Positions 36,346 through 48,578 of a DNA stretch of 64,000 nt are shown here, one piece after another. The notes beneath the pieces are model-generated. The model worked only from the letters and a program-made list of their open reading frames with translations, searched no databases and was not told the origin of the DNA. The position numbers were made by a program, and so were the translations under genes. The stretch covers positions 154,263,895-154,327,894 of the forward strand of contig CM067082.1 of NCBI GenBank assembly GCA_034008185.1, given 5' to 3'. Position 1 is the first letter of the stretch, and every line of letters begins with the position of its first letter. The stretch is from Gorsachius magnificus (lineage: Eukaryota; Chordata; Aves; Pelecaniformes; Ardeidae).

Positions 36346-36870
36346 TGTACCAGAAACTCTGATGTGGCTGAGGCAGGAAAAGCACTGCATGTACTAAGAG
36401 ACATGGGTTGACTGTTCAAGGCAGGGGACAGAACAAGGAACAATCAGTTATCCCCTGACAGCCATGTCTCACCTGGGTTGCAACCAAGTGGAGCGGTACC
36501 ATCATTACAGTCCAAGGGAAGCGGTGCCACTGTTACTGGAGATTCAGTAGCACCAGCTGGATTGTGGTCAGGATGACAGTTTACAAATGACTAAAGCCAA
36601 TAATCTCATGACCCTATAAAACAGTGGTTCAAAATGAGGCCCTTTGAGCTCTCCTGGACCACAGCGGGCTGCAACCAGAACCTCCCTTTGAGTGGGACGC
36701 CTCTCAGAGCCAGAAAACTCTTAAGCTTGCTAAAGTCCGAGGTCGATCACCTAAGACCAACACTGGAGCCTGGGCTGAAACCTTTCACTCCTTGAGGCTC
36801 AACCCTTGCCTGTGGAGAATGCCAAGAAAATCGATGCATTTTATTGAACTCGAGGGGAATTTTTAGCAGC

Positions 36871-36951
36871 TATATCCATATATATACACACATATATTAT
36901 ATACACTATATACATATATATAGTAGTGCTTTTATATATATATATATATGC
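36871..36951. repeat. AT/TATA microsatellite
   Basis: Alternating TA and CATATA words include a pure (TA)n block at about 36932-36949. It interrupts the candidate LTR. Confidence 0.9.
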
Positions 36952-37231
36952 ATGTGTGAATCAACTTAAATAATCTGTAGATGTGTGTTTAATTACTAAT
37001 TCTGTGAATGTTAATTTAGTTGTTAAAGACCAAATGCTGCTAAAACCTTGTATCCTACCTCAGATTGTGAACAAACCTTAGACTGCCACTAGACACCTGT
37101 ATTATCATTAGTCACATAAACTATTGACTGAGTCTGGGACTAAGATTGGACCTAGCCACACCTAGACTCCTCTCCCAGACAGAGTTTAGAAAGCAAGGGT
37201 GTCTACTCTGAACCTCACGACTCAACAGGGG

Positions 37232-37246
37232 GGTGTGTGTGTGTGT
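37232..37246. repeat. Short GT microsatellite
   Basis: About seven GT units follow a G5 run. It lies in the right half of the candidate LTR. Confidence 0.85.
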
Positions 37247-37560
37247 CCTCCTTATCCTTCACATCCATAACATCTCTGTGAATCATTCTAACTTGAGTAT
37301 AACTTGATTTCCTCAGTGTACTTTTCCCATGCAGTAACAGAGTGAACCTTGCCATCTTTGAACCTGTAACTAAGTCACTGTTTTGATTAATTTTGTCAAA
37401 TCACTTTGCTAATTGATTGATGATTGAGTGCTATTAAAATACCATGATCACATCCTGTGATTTGCCATAAAGGCACAGATAAATTCTAAACTGCTACCAA
37501 ATCAAATTGTGTAAAAACCCTTACTCACAGCAAATTGGTGTAGTCAGCAGGATGTGCAAC

Positions 37561-40500
37561 AGAATCGACAAATTCCTTTTCATGACAGGCTGCTAAGTAG
37601 AGTCTCTGACAACAGTCCTCCATCCCTGCCGTCCCTCCTCTGCAAATTAATTTCACCTTGATGTATGGTGTAACTGCCACTCAAATGTCAGCAATTCTTG
37701 CAAAGCACATCATCTTCAGAAACATATGTTTAGGCAGATATGTCTTGCATCAGCGTTTGGTTATTATTTAGTTCTCTTTCAGACTTCTGGTGGCCATTCT
37801 CCACTTTGCATCTTGTTGCAGAAGCCTGTCTCTGTGATGCCTAGTGTAACCACTGATCTCCAGGAGTCAAGATCCCTGCACACACAACTGTGGGAGTGCC
37901 CTGCTGCACTCCGTAAAGGGTTTGCTCTTCATCAAGAACTGTCTCTGCTCCAGACATCAGACATAATCTGGTGCCCTCGTGGCATCTGCAGTACATGTAA
38001 GTCCTTACTTCAAATTGTCTGGAGGATTTTGTAGCCTATTTATTCTTTCTCTTGCAAAATAAAAAAGCTAACTAAACACTAGGGAATTCACATATACTTC
38101 ACCTCCAGCTACTGAAATTCATATTAACAGGTCCATAAAAAGTTCAGCCTCTCATTAAATGTGACCAGACAAGACCATCTTCATATATCTTACATATAAC
38201 ATAAATAAAAATGGAAGATAAATGAATATTGCAGAATACTGGTCTGCAACGAAGGAGACAGACTCAAACCATTCCTTATCATTATAGAGATTTACGCAGA
38301 TGGGCAGTGAAGAGCCAACTGCTACAGGCAAAATAAAAATTAAATTAATAAAACAAGATTCTCTGAAGTTGGAGTAGAGCAGTTATTTTTGCCTTCTGTG
38401 CAGCTCTCTGGGCCAGGTCAAATTTCCTGGAAAGGAGACTGCTCAGTCCCTGAGAACAACCAAATAGTCCCAGGTAATTCTTGAAGGGTTAATTGCAGTG
38501 GACAGACATAGGGAGATCCCAGGAAGCCTGTTGCCTGCAGCTGGAGCATGGCTGGCAAGAGCTGCGAGCAGACACACAGCGAAGTCTTGGAATTGTCAGG
38601 ACTTTTTGTTGCAACCCAGAAATGCTGACCAAGAAAGAGCATGAATGACAGATACCACCCCCAAATGTACAATGGAGTAAGGAAGACTTTGTTTTCAACT
38701 CTTTATTTTAATGAGCTCTGTTTTCTTTGTTTAAAAGGTTGCTTTTTCCAGTTTCTGTTTTATATAAATATAAAAAAGGAGAATTCAAAATGCTTTTGGT
38801 GTTTGCATTATGCTCTCTTGAGAGGAAAAGTACAGGCAGGACTACCTAAAAATGCAATGAAATGCAAAAAAGAGAAAATAACCACTTTTTTATAAAATGC
38901 TCTTAGCTTGGTCAAACAGGATGACAAAGCCAAACCCAGTATTTTCCTATACTATTTTTTCTTTAATAATGTCTGAGTAAATTAAAAATGTTTAGAAATA
39001 GTTTTAAATAATTAAGTATTTTTTTCTCTCTCATGTTCACCTTAGGTTATACTTGCAATGGTGTCAGAGGTTCCTGAGTTAGCTTGAAACGTGCTAATGT
39101 GGGTCCCAGAGTCTTTCTGCAGTGGTTTGAGGTCCTGGGTCGTTCACTTTATCTGTTTCTCAGCAGGTACAAATGCACACAGCTATTCCTCACCCTTGAG
39201 CAGCACATGCCCATTTGGTGCCTCAGTTTTGTTTCAGTTTCAAGTTCTGGAGAATAACAGATTTATAAGAAGTTAAAAATGATTAAGTTGCCATTCAGCT
39301 TGACAAGACCCTGTTGTCTGAGCAACTTGGCATTGTGAAGATGACTTGGACATGCTGTACAAGAGCTGGAATAACCCTTCAGCAAGAGACCACAATCGAG
39401 TTCTAAATTGAAGTTTATGAGATGAAACCCATGCCCACTGGATTAATTTAAATACCAGACCTTTTAAAAAACTGTGTTGGTGCTGTTCTCTCTGTACACG
39501 TGCAATTGTAAATACCCTTTACTGAAAGTCATGTCAGGTGTGAGAGCTGTATAACTCAGTCTCCAGAGTCTGCCCTGGTTTTATAGGAATATCCTAAGTA
39601 AGTCTTAATTTCCTTGTACTTGCACCATGTGCACTGCCCTTTCCATCAACAAAAAATTATCTCTGTCTGCATGTCTCGGGCTCAGTTTCTGCCTCAGCGA
39701 GAGGACACCCAGTGTATTTTTCAGTCTCCTGATGGAATTTCTACTCTTGTACATCTTCCTCTCCAGATTTACTCTATTAAAATGAAGCCTAATGGGTCTG
39801 AAGATAATCGGATTCCATGTGCTGATCACATCCACCTAACTGAAGTCCCTGCTGTTCTACTTTGCAGGATTTATGTCCCTCTCTGCTTCTTATCGCTTAA
39901 TTTCTTTTTAAGAAAGGGACACCTGCCAGGAACCAGGAGGTGATATGCCATTAGATTCCCAAAATGCCCTCTGCTGATAAAATAGGTTACTCTGTAATTG
40001 CCCTAGCTGAAATTTCCACGAAGAAAGCCATGTGGACACTTGATAGTAGGTTTTTGTGTAGTCCCTCCTGCCTCCCTCCCTCCCCCCAACCCATATCAAT
40101 ATGAACTCATGGAAACTTTCCTGACAGATCAGACTTTTCAACCCAGCAAGATTTTTCAACACCACACTGAGGAGTGGGAAACAGAACCCACTCACACAAA
40201 CTACTTTCAGTCTGCAGACTTTCACAATGACATTTCTGTGCAAAGCGTGCTCCGTCTGTCGCAGCAAAAGCCAGGAAGGGCAGCTTCCCTGATCATGAAT
40301 AACGTGTTTTTTCTAAGACCCATAGGTGGGAAAAGACGATCAGAGACAGCTGTTGGCTTTGGCATGGTTTCCTTGGAGCCATTCACATTGCACTCGCCTG
40401 AGCCCTGCAGCCAACAACAGCCTGCTTGGCTCCAGCTTCTGTATCCAGCTTGGGGCCTGGAGCTGGTATGGGCTGGCCGGCATGCTGAGATTCAGTCCTG

Positions 40501-43250
40501 ATTAACTTCAGGGACTGATTGTCTTCAGGGACAGGAATGCTCTCTGGCGACTGGGGGAGAAAATCAAGCTCTTGCTCTAAGCAAACAAAATGAAACAGTC
40601 TGTCTATTTTTCCTCAAGGTTGCTATACCTAAGATTCTATTTGCTAAATTTTTCATTCTCTGGTAGACTGTCCCCTCTGCTGCAGGAGTGAAAGCCATCA
40701 GTCTTTCCTAGACCATGCAGTTTTGCGCTCCATGAGCCCCAGACAGTCTCTCAATGAAGAACTTTGCCAAGCCCTATTTCCTGACACTCTGCACCGCTCT
40801 TCTCCAGATTTCCACACCTTGTAAAAACTAGATGGTCAGTCACCTCTGATGCATGACAGAGCATTGCAGAGAACATCTTCATTTAATCCCCAAAGTCAAG
40901 GCAACCTGATAACGCACTGGTTTGGTGCAGGGCTAGAGAGGAATCATCTGCCCTCAAAAGCTACTCCAGGAATGACCAAAAGGTACAAAGTGTTCCCTGG
41001 AGCTGAGCAATAAACAGAGGCTGGCGAAGAAAGAGAGTCAGCTGGAAGATTACCATGCCTGTGTAACATAAATAATGCTGGGTGGGATGCTTTCTGTCTA
41101 AGCAAAGACATGTCTGTGGGTATAAGTCTTTTCTGTCCCTCCCCATACGAGAACAGGAGGTTACTGAATGCTAAACACTTGCAAACTCATCTGCAATTTA
41201 ATGCTGATAAGCAGAGTGATGTTGCTCACTTGAAAACCCAGGTCTTTTCACTGACCATGGAAGGTGAGATCATTGCTTGCTGTACAGCAATTACTAGGGA
41301 CACAAAGCACTTCTCTTATTAAAGCTCAATTTGCAGGTATATTTATCTGCTGGCTTCTGACTCCAGCATTTTTTTTTTTTTTCCTCCTTTGAAGCACTGA
41401 TACCCTGACCTGGACAAACTAAGAAGCCAACATCTTTTTGCTCTTGGTTTTACTGCCTAATGAGACCATCTGCAAAATGCAATTAACAGTGAACTTCAAT
41501 GAAAGAAGAATAGCCCCTTAAAATCTTAGATCTTTGCTTGTGACTGAGAAAACCACTTATACCAATTAAAGGAGTAGTAAGAAAGAAGGAAGAAAAAAAC
41601 CCCAAACCCCTGTTGTTTCTTTTTTGCATCTGCATCTTGACTGGGCTTCACAGGCTTCATGGATGTTTTCTTCTAGCAAGTAACTTAAGGGACCAGGAAA
41701 CCTGGCCTATTTTTAGCTCTCCTCTGTATTCAAAAAAGCATCACCAACACACACAACATTCATCTCTGTCTCTGTCATGAGGCAAGAGTCCAGCCCAGAA
41801 CTCACCAACTGCAACAGTTTGCTTGAATATTACCTGGCCCAAGCCCTTAAATACCTATCTGTAGTCTTTAAGCAAAACCCTCTCAAACCTTTAAACCCAC
41901 AGCAGATTCTTCCACAGCATTAAAAACAAAACCAAAGGATAAAAAGTGCATTATAGTGAAGACTTGCTTCCTGCAGTCTGGCATTCCTTACCTCATTGCT
42001 ATTTGTATTTCAGGAGGGCTGAGGGTTGTGATGAGGGACTGGAGCCTTTCTCAAGAGCACTGCATGGAATTTAGAAAGAGCCAGCACGTGCTTACAGTTC
42101 CGATACAAGACAGGCAAAGCATATAGCAAAGTAGGCATGCCCGGGGTAAGGAAACTTTGCTAGTGAATAAGAGATTTTCTTCGGTTCTGCACTTTGGGCT
42201 GGAGTGTCTGAGTCTCTTGAGTTTCTAAAGTTTTCCTCCGGTACAGCCTCTTCACATGGACACATGGCCCTCTCCTCATTCCTAGTGTTTTCATGTTTAT
42301 CTTTAGGCAGAAGCAGATTTTATAAAGGGAAAAGAAAAGGAATAATTCCTGGAGAGGTGTATACTTTGTCACAGACTTTTGAAGCCCGGTGTGAAAGAAT
42401 TGTAGCAGCACACCCAGTTTGTGGCCGGGGATCTAGAATAGCAGCGAAGTTCTCACATTTAGGACTGAGTTCAAACTTCTCCCTGAGTGCAGGGCCAACT
42501 TAAATTTCTCCTAGTCATGACACCGACATGGAAAAAAACTTCATGAAACAACAGGCATTTTTCAGGAAGGATCCTATCTGTTCTGAGTTCTTAAAGATCA
42601 TAGGATTTGCAGACAGCTGATCTTGGTTTCAAATATATGTGGAGGAAAACCACACTTCGCCTTTGCATGGTTTACTGGAGAACTGGGGTGAAGATCACGA
42701 CAGTTTGTGGCATGGGAACGAGTTATTCTGCGCTATCTGGGCTGTTGGAAGACAGCTGGGCCCATCACACTCATTAATGCACCATCAGTAGATCAGCTCT
42801 TTTTGAAACTGATGCATGTTCCGTGCAAATACGCTGTTGGAACAAATCTGAAACTTCCTGAGAAGCTAAGTAGATTGACCAAAAATCTTGCTTTTTCAGA
42901 ATAAAACAGAGAGAAGAAAAGGTGATTTAACACTGTGGAAACACCCTGTTCTAGCAATTTTTGAATGAAACGTTTTGCTAATTTTGGTGGGTATTTTATT
43001 TACATTCTCATCTGTGTAGTGCTTTTGCCAAATCCAACTTATAGGGATCATTTTAAAGCACTGACCCACATTAACATTGAGAAACCTGGGAAAAATTATG
43101 TAAAATGCCAGGGTGTTCCTCAGTCACTGACACCCCCTTGTTTATTAAAGCAATTAATTAAAAACATTCAGAAAATAGTACGTTATGAAAGAAGAAAATG
43201 AGAAGGGAAAGATAAAATAAATTAAATGAAATGTCCTCCATTTCCAAAGG
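37561..43250. other. Unique-looking AT-rich DNA
   Basis: No gene or transposon is recognised over 5.7 kb. A possible exon bounded by acceptor-like and donor-like sequences lies at 37783-37996 and is treated separately. A T14 run lies at 41369-41382. A CCTCCCTCCCTCCCCCC pyrimidine tract lies near 40070-40087. Other frames, up to 153 codons at 40040-40501, have no recognisable domain. Confidence 0.45.
37783..37996 (+). other. Candidate exon, non-coding or unassigned
   Basis: A pyrimidine-rich acceptor ending CTCTTTCAG at 37774-37782 and a strong donor CAT/GTAAGT at 37997 bracket 214 bases. These are open in one frame, which runs from an upstream ATG at 37726. The deduced peptide (SLHTQLWECPAALRKGFALH is part of it) matches no family I know. 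Acceptor and donor matches of this quality also occur by chance in AT-rich DNA, so this may be a lncRNA exon or nothing. Confidence 0.15.
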
Positions 43251-43826
43251 TATTGGGTTTGGCTGGTATGGAGTTAACTTTCCCCATGTGCTTTGCATTT
43301 GTAGCTGGAGGGTGTTGGTAACACACCAGTGTTTGGCTATTGCTAAGCAGTGCTCGCCCAGCATCAAAGCTGTCTCTCCACACACATCCCCAAAGGCCAG
43401 TAGGGGTGGGCAATAGGCTGGGAGGGGACATAGGTGACCCAAACTGACCTAAAGGACATTACATGCCATATGACATCATGCTCAGTAATAAAAGCTAAGA
43501 GAAAGGGGGGCAGGGGGGAGGAAGGGGACATTCGTTATTAAGGTGTTTGTCTTCTGAAGCAGCTGCAGTGCATGCTGAGGCCCTACTTCCCAAGGAGTGG
43601 CTGGACATGACCTGCTAACAGGAAGTGGAGAATAAATCTTCTTTTCTTTTGCTTTGCTTCTGCGTGCACCCTTTTCTTTTTCTTTTTTTTTTTTTTTTTT
43701 TCATTAAACTGCCTTTATCTGGACCCATGATTTTTTTGTCTTATTTTCTCCTCCTGTCTTGCTGAGGAGGGAGAGTGAGAGAGAAGCTTGGTGGACACCT
43801 GACAGCCAGCCAAGGTCAACCCACCA
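43251..43826 (+). mobile_element. ERVL-type solo LTR, plus strand
   Basis: This is a full-length solo LTR of the avian family whose 5' end reads close to TTTGGCTGGTATGGAGTTAA. It has the phrase GACATCATGCTCAGTAATAAAAG, where the family TATA box stands but is here altered to AATAAAAG (about 43486-43495). Polyadenylation signals AATAAA (43631-43636) and ATTAAA (43703-43708) flank a pyrimidine tract with a T20 run at 43683-43701. The right end, CAGCCAAGGTCAACCCACCA, is a mutated form of the usual GGTTAAACCACGACA. No target-site duplication is clear. No gag, pol or env sequence lies beside it. Confidence 0.85.
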
Positions 43827-44364
43827 AACCAAAATACTTCTGTCACAATTTGCAAGCTTACTTCTTGCTTTCTGGAGCAGAACAAATATCTGCTTAATTT
43901 CTTTTCTAGTATCATAGTAGTCATATTTTTTTTTTTATCAAGTTTTGGGCCTTTATTATCTCTCATTGCTGGCAGATAAGCTTTATCCAAGCTTCATTTG
44001 ACCCAACGATATTAGTGTTTTCACTCTTCCATCCTAGCAGGCACTCTTGTTCCTCAGAGATTTGTTCTCCCCTAAGGAGGTACCATGATCTTCAAGACTG
44101 CAGGCAGACTTTGCTGCCCAAGAGAGACATCTTAGAGGGAAGCTTTTCTTTGTTATCCAGATCTTTTTGCAGCCAGTGGTATAGGGTATGGTATTGGATT
44201 ACAGAGATTGCCCATCACAAACACAGATCCATACTGTGAGCCTTCCCCAGTTTAATGGATCATTAAAGTTATACAATTTCTTAAATTTCATTATAAGACT
44301 TAGGAAAAATATCATAAATGTCACAAAATCTAATAAAACATAAAAGACAAATTGACCAGAGAGT
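43827..44364. other. Unique-looking DNA
   Basis: No gene, internal retroviral sequence or other repeat is recognised between the LTR and the next CR1 fragment. A T10 run lies near 43928. Confidence 0.5.
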
Positions 44365-44520
44365 CATAATAATTTAGAATAATTTAGGCTGGAAAGGACC
44401 TCTGGAGGTCTCTAGTGTGACCTCCCACTGAAAGCAGGGCTAGCTTCAAAGTTAGGTCAGGTTGCCCAGAACTTTACCTGGCTGAGTCTTGAATATCTCC
44501 AAGGATAGTGATTTTCATGT
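44365..44520 (-). mobile_element. Old CR1 3' fragment, minus strand
   Basis: TTTAGGCTGGAAAGGACCTC, TGGAGGTCTCTAGTGTGACC and GTCTTGAATATCTCCAAGGA are diverged reverse complements of the CR1 UTR and ORF2 end. The tail is decayed to AATAATTTAGAATAATTTAG. The copy is short and old. Confidence 0.87.
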
Positions 44521-45849
44521 TTCAGGCCAGATTAATGATAATTTCCAGTTGGCTCCCTTTCTCCCCAGCAGATGCCTGACACTCCTGTTTTCCAAGCTAT
44601 GAATTTATCAATGTCTTGTTTGAAGTAGGCAATAGAAACATTGGGCACTCAGGGGTAGACAAATCTTTGTATCAGAACTGAGGCAGTTCACACACCCTGA
44701 ATATGTTATTGAGCTTGTGTTACGTGCTCTTCACCAAAGATCTCAAAGCACTCAACTAATACGTAGACTGTAAATACCGACAGCTGTTTGACCAGCCATG
44801 GCTTTTCTTGGAAAGTGCTTCCATTATCTTCCCAGTTTCCATAGCAGGAATCAGAAGAAAGAAAGACAGAAGTCATCTGCAACAATTTACCAGAAGTTGC
44901 CCTGAACTTTAGGTGACCAGTCTAGCAGTTCTGACTCTTGAGTTGCTGCCCCAAACTCCAGACAGAATTTTGCATATAAAAGGCACATAACCATCAAAAA
45001 TCAAATATAGTAAGGCACTGAAAGAACTGCTCAAAACCTTTGTTGAATCAGAAATAATAGTCTGAAACTATATATAAAATAGTCTGCCTAGATTGGTGTA
45101 ATAAAGAAATGGATCCCACCTCATTTTATGGAGTTTGGACTTACCCACCAGTCAGTTTATGATAAGAAACCGAAATATATGACAGAAAATATCAGTAATG
45201 CACTGTGAAATAATAACTGTTTTGACTTCATAAGGAAAAAAAAAGAAAAGAAAAAAAAAAGCAAACCAGAGCGATATTAAATTCTTCATTTAAAAGACCC
45301 ATACCCAGACAACAAAGAGCATTATCTTTCAGGAATGAAATTAGACAGAGACAGCCAGATAAATATCTGCCAGTCTAATTCTTTTTTAAACTGTACCTGC
45401 CTCCAAATCTCAAAACGATCCTTAAAAATTGCAAATGGATATTCAGAGTTCAGAAACAGTAATTTTAATTTTAGATGGATGGCTGTGGGGAGTTATTTCA
45501 AATGTGTTGTTTATGACTTTCTTTGGATCAAAAGAGCTGTGGCAAACAGTTTTTGGAGGATCAGGATGAGCCAACAACTAGGAAATAATCCAGTGATACC
45601 TGGTGTCACTATGTGATATTTCTGAACGGAGTCTCACTGCTGGGTGGGGGCCAGCAGCAGAAGGCAAGGCATTAGTTGTTAAAACAGTTCTAGGAATTTG
45701 GAAGATGATGGGTTTTAAGCTGAAAGGAGACCATCAGTGATGGTAGTTGGAGAATGTGAGACTGGAGGAGGAAATCAGGGAAAAATGCAGTCCCTCTGGT
45801 ACATGAAACAGATTTCCAAGAGGAAGGTGGCTCCTACAGGGATAAATAC
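44521..45849. other. AT-rich DNA with an A-rich tract
   Basis: No gene is recognised. A purine-rich poly-A tract interrupted by G lies at 45234-45261. The remainder has only short open frames. Confidence 0.45.
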
Positions 45850-45862
45850 ATACAACATAGAT

Positions 45863-46140
45863 CCCTCCAGTAACTGGCCTTAGACACTGCCCACCCAGTA
45901 GCTGGCCTTTGAATCCTCTCATCTCCAGCTGCTTCATGCACAGACCCATGAACCTGCAAAGAGGTCTCTCAGCAGACCCCCAGACCTCATGGTCCCTCCA
46001 GCAGTCGGCTTGGACCCCTTTGTCCCTCCAGCAGCCAACTTCACCAGTCTTGTGGCTCTCTAGTATCTGGCCCAGACTTGGGGCCACCCCAATACCTGGC
46101 CCCGTGCCCCATGTCCCTCTCACCAGCTAGCCTGGCTTGT
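45863..46140. repeat. Degenerate tandem repeat of about 30 bp
   Basis: Variants of GTCCCTCCAGCAGCTGGCCT recur at about 45863, 45890, 45920, 45992, 46022, 46054, 46086 and 46113. Most spacings are 28-32 bp, and one gap is occupied by more diverged copies. The frame at 45734-46123 on the minus strand passes through and shows the repeated residues CWRD, a consequence of the repeat. Confidence 0.75.
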
Positions 46141-46625
46141 GCTCACCAGTGATCGCACACTGACATACACAACGTGCACACACTCTGGTCTCTCTACTTG
46201 CTGGTGCCACAGACACACGGGTCCTCCAACCCGTGGTGTGACTCCACTGACTCCAGACCCCCATGGACACATATGCACGCAGACTAAGGAGCCCCTCACT
46301 CAGGGTAATACTTAGAAATTGAGTTTAAGGAGGAGACAGGACAGGCTGCACTGATCTGGAGCTGGGCATGGCCAGACAAGCATGGCCAGGCCAGCAAACT
46401 GTTTACTTGTGACCTGCCCCTTTATCCCACTATTTTCTCATGCTTGTTCCTCCCCAAACAGTCAGATCCCTCCCTTTTCCCTCCTTTAATTCCTCCCCTA
46501 AACATCCCATAAAGAGCCTCTTGTCCTCATCAGCTCATGGTGTGGGTGCTCTCCTGGGGCAGCCCAGGGACCAGTGGGGTCCAGGGATTATTTCTCTGTG
46601 TAGGTTATTGGGGTCTCTCACCTCT

Positions 46626-46664
46626 CCCCCATCTCCCCCCTCTCCCTCCCTCCCCCCATTCCCC
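46626..46664 (-). other. C-rich tract, G-quadruplex motif on the minus strand
   Basis: Six C-runs of 3-6 bases lie at 46626-46630, 46635-46640, 46644-46646, 46648-46650, 46652-46657 and 46661-46664, separated by 1-4 bases. The minus strand therefore fits the G-quadruplex pattern, and the plus strand could form an i-motif. Confidence 0.85.
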
Positions 46665-46675
46665 TTGCATGCAGG

Positions 46676-48578
46676 GAAAAAGTCATTAATCACATAACTT
46701 AACAAGGCTTCTTAAAAGTGGTGGTCTCCTCATTTGCCCTCAGTTATTAAAATCACAGCCCTGGCTCTTGAGCTTTGTGAGGTTTTACAACATCGCAATT
46801 TCTCTATTGCTTTCCCTCCCATTGTATTGACTGCCAGAGAAACACATTAAACCCAGTTCAGTTTCCGATGGAGACTTACATTCTTGAGACATCTGTATTG
46901 CGACTTCTCTGAATTAATTGCCTGAGAGCTGTTTCAAAAAAACAAACCAAACCAAACCAAGAAACCTCACAACTACCAAACACCTCAGACCTCCTGCTCT
47001 CAGAAATAATATTATTGTCCACATATTCTCCTTGGCCTGCAGACAAACACCACACACAACACTTCATGTTGTCCTCCATGTTTACAGAAAGCTTCATTTC
47101 TGATGAGGCTTTAAATTACTTTATTCTTCACCACATGCATATTTGTTGACTTATCAGAAATCCCCCCCAATCACTCCCTGGAGAAACTGTCATCTCCTGC
47201 TTGTCATTGTAGCGATTCCGTCTTAGGTTGAAACATCCCCAAACTTGCATCCTCCCTTGGCCCTAAATACCCACTTGTTCTTGCACATGCTGTTGCCAGT
47301 GGGAAGAGGCTGGGAAATGTATAATTAATGCAGCTATCTCACTTCCCACATAGAAATCCAAGATGGTGTTGTTGCTTCCTAAAATCCTTTCTGGTAGAGG
47401 CTGGGACTATGAGAACAAGTAAATGAAGTGGATGGCCAAGGCCACATGTAGGGGGTGACCATGACACAGTACCTGAGCTGTGATGGTCAGACATCATCAA
47501 AGCCAAATTTCCAAGGAAATCCTTGACCCTTTCTTCCTGAAAGAAGGCAGCTCTTGAAATGATCTTGGGGAAAAAAAAAAAAAAAAAAAGACAGAGCATC
47601 TACAACTTGCAGAATTTGGGACTGAGTATAAACTTTGGGTAAAATAATTTCTGACCAAATTCTAAGTACTTGATATGTTCTGGCTTTTTTTTTTTTAACC
47701 CTTTACCTACTAACTAGCAACCTGGTGACATATTTTTAAAAGTTCAGCCAGCGTAGAATAGCTTATGGCATATCAAGAACAGCAGAGCCACAGCCGGATA
47801 AGCATCCTATCCTAACTAAATCCTCATTAGATGCTTTCTGCCCCCATGCCTCAAAGCAATTCTAAGATAACCCAACCAGGAATCAGTGGATCAGGGAACA
47901 AAAACCAATTCTATTTTTAAATTGATAATTGAAATGAGACATCTCAGGTGGTTTGAAGTGGTTTGGCAAGGTTTAATATATATCCCTTCCTCATACTGCT
48001 TACTCACAGCTCCACAGTCTCACCAGCTGCCAAAGGGATGAACCTGGGGCAACCCAGTGTAATCCCCATGCTGTCTTTCTGTCAAACATCTGGGCTTTTA
48101 AGGGGAGTTATAAATAAAAATGAATCGATTGCTACAGCTCGCAGTGATTCTGCTTAAGCTTTTGAACATTTTCTCACCTTATTCCTGACAAATTCTTTTT
48201 AAAAATTGGGACCCAGAACCTGCCACCAAAGACAAGTCCTTATCATAGCTGAAGGCAAGCTAAGGTAGAGTGAGGCAGGTGGAGGAAAGGAGGACGGTAT
48301 GTACTCACTCTCTGTTAGGCTACTTGTTTGTGGACAAGAATATTGTCTATTTGGAACTGGAATGTCCCAACAGAGGTCCAACAGCACTACCCAGGCTAAT
48401 TGAGGGCTGGAGCTGCCTCCTCCTTGCACAGAGTCATCCACCCTTCCAGAATTTGTAGCAGGACAAAACGTTGACATCATGTTCTTTTCAAGACTGGAGT
48501 AAAAATAGCAACTTACAGCCCCATCAAATGCAACCAAAACCCTAATGTGTCCAATTCCAGAGGATGCAGATAGCCAGG
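46676..48578. other. AT-rich DNA with poly-A and poly-T runs
   Basis: No gene is recognised. An A19 run lies at 47571-47589 and a T-rich run near 47685-47697. No element ending in either run could be identified. Confidence 0.45.

Larger units (their letters stand above)
36346..37532 (+). mobile_element. Probable divergent retroviral LTR with a piece of leader
   Basis: Several LTR-like signals line up in plus orientation. There is a CCAAT box at 36596-36600 and a TATAAAA box starting at 36615. A GTGGGACGCCTCTCAGAG phrase at about 36692 reminds me of avian LTR sequence. There is an ATTAAA polyadenylation signal at 37433, and the end ...CAGCA is followed by AATTGGTGTAGTCAGCAGGA, which looks like a primer-binding site. 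The 5' boundary (TGTACC at 36346) is a guess. The distance from TATA to ATTAAA, about 800 bp, is long for an R region, partly because an AT microsatellite lies inside. No gag or pol frame follows. It could instead be two or more unrelated pieces. Confidence 0.35.
45850..46675 (-). mobile_element. Possible retroviral (LTR or leader) segment with tandem repeats
   Basis: The stretch is unlike its neighbours: GC-rich, CA/CC-rich on the plus strand, and internally repetitive. Read on the minus strand it resembles, from memory, LTR or leader sequence of avian endogenous retroviruses, with GGAGGGACAAGGGGTCC-like units. It also has a degenerate tandem array (45863-46140), a TTTATGGGATGTTTAGG segment and a G-rich end. 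No coding region for retroviral proteins is visible. The boundaries are approximate and the assignment is tentative. Confidence 0.4.
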
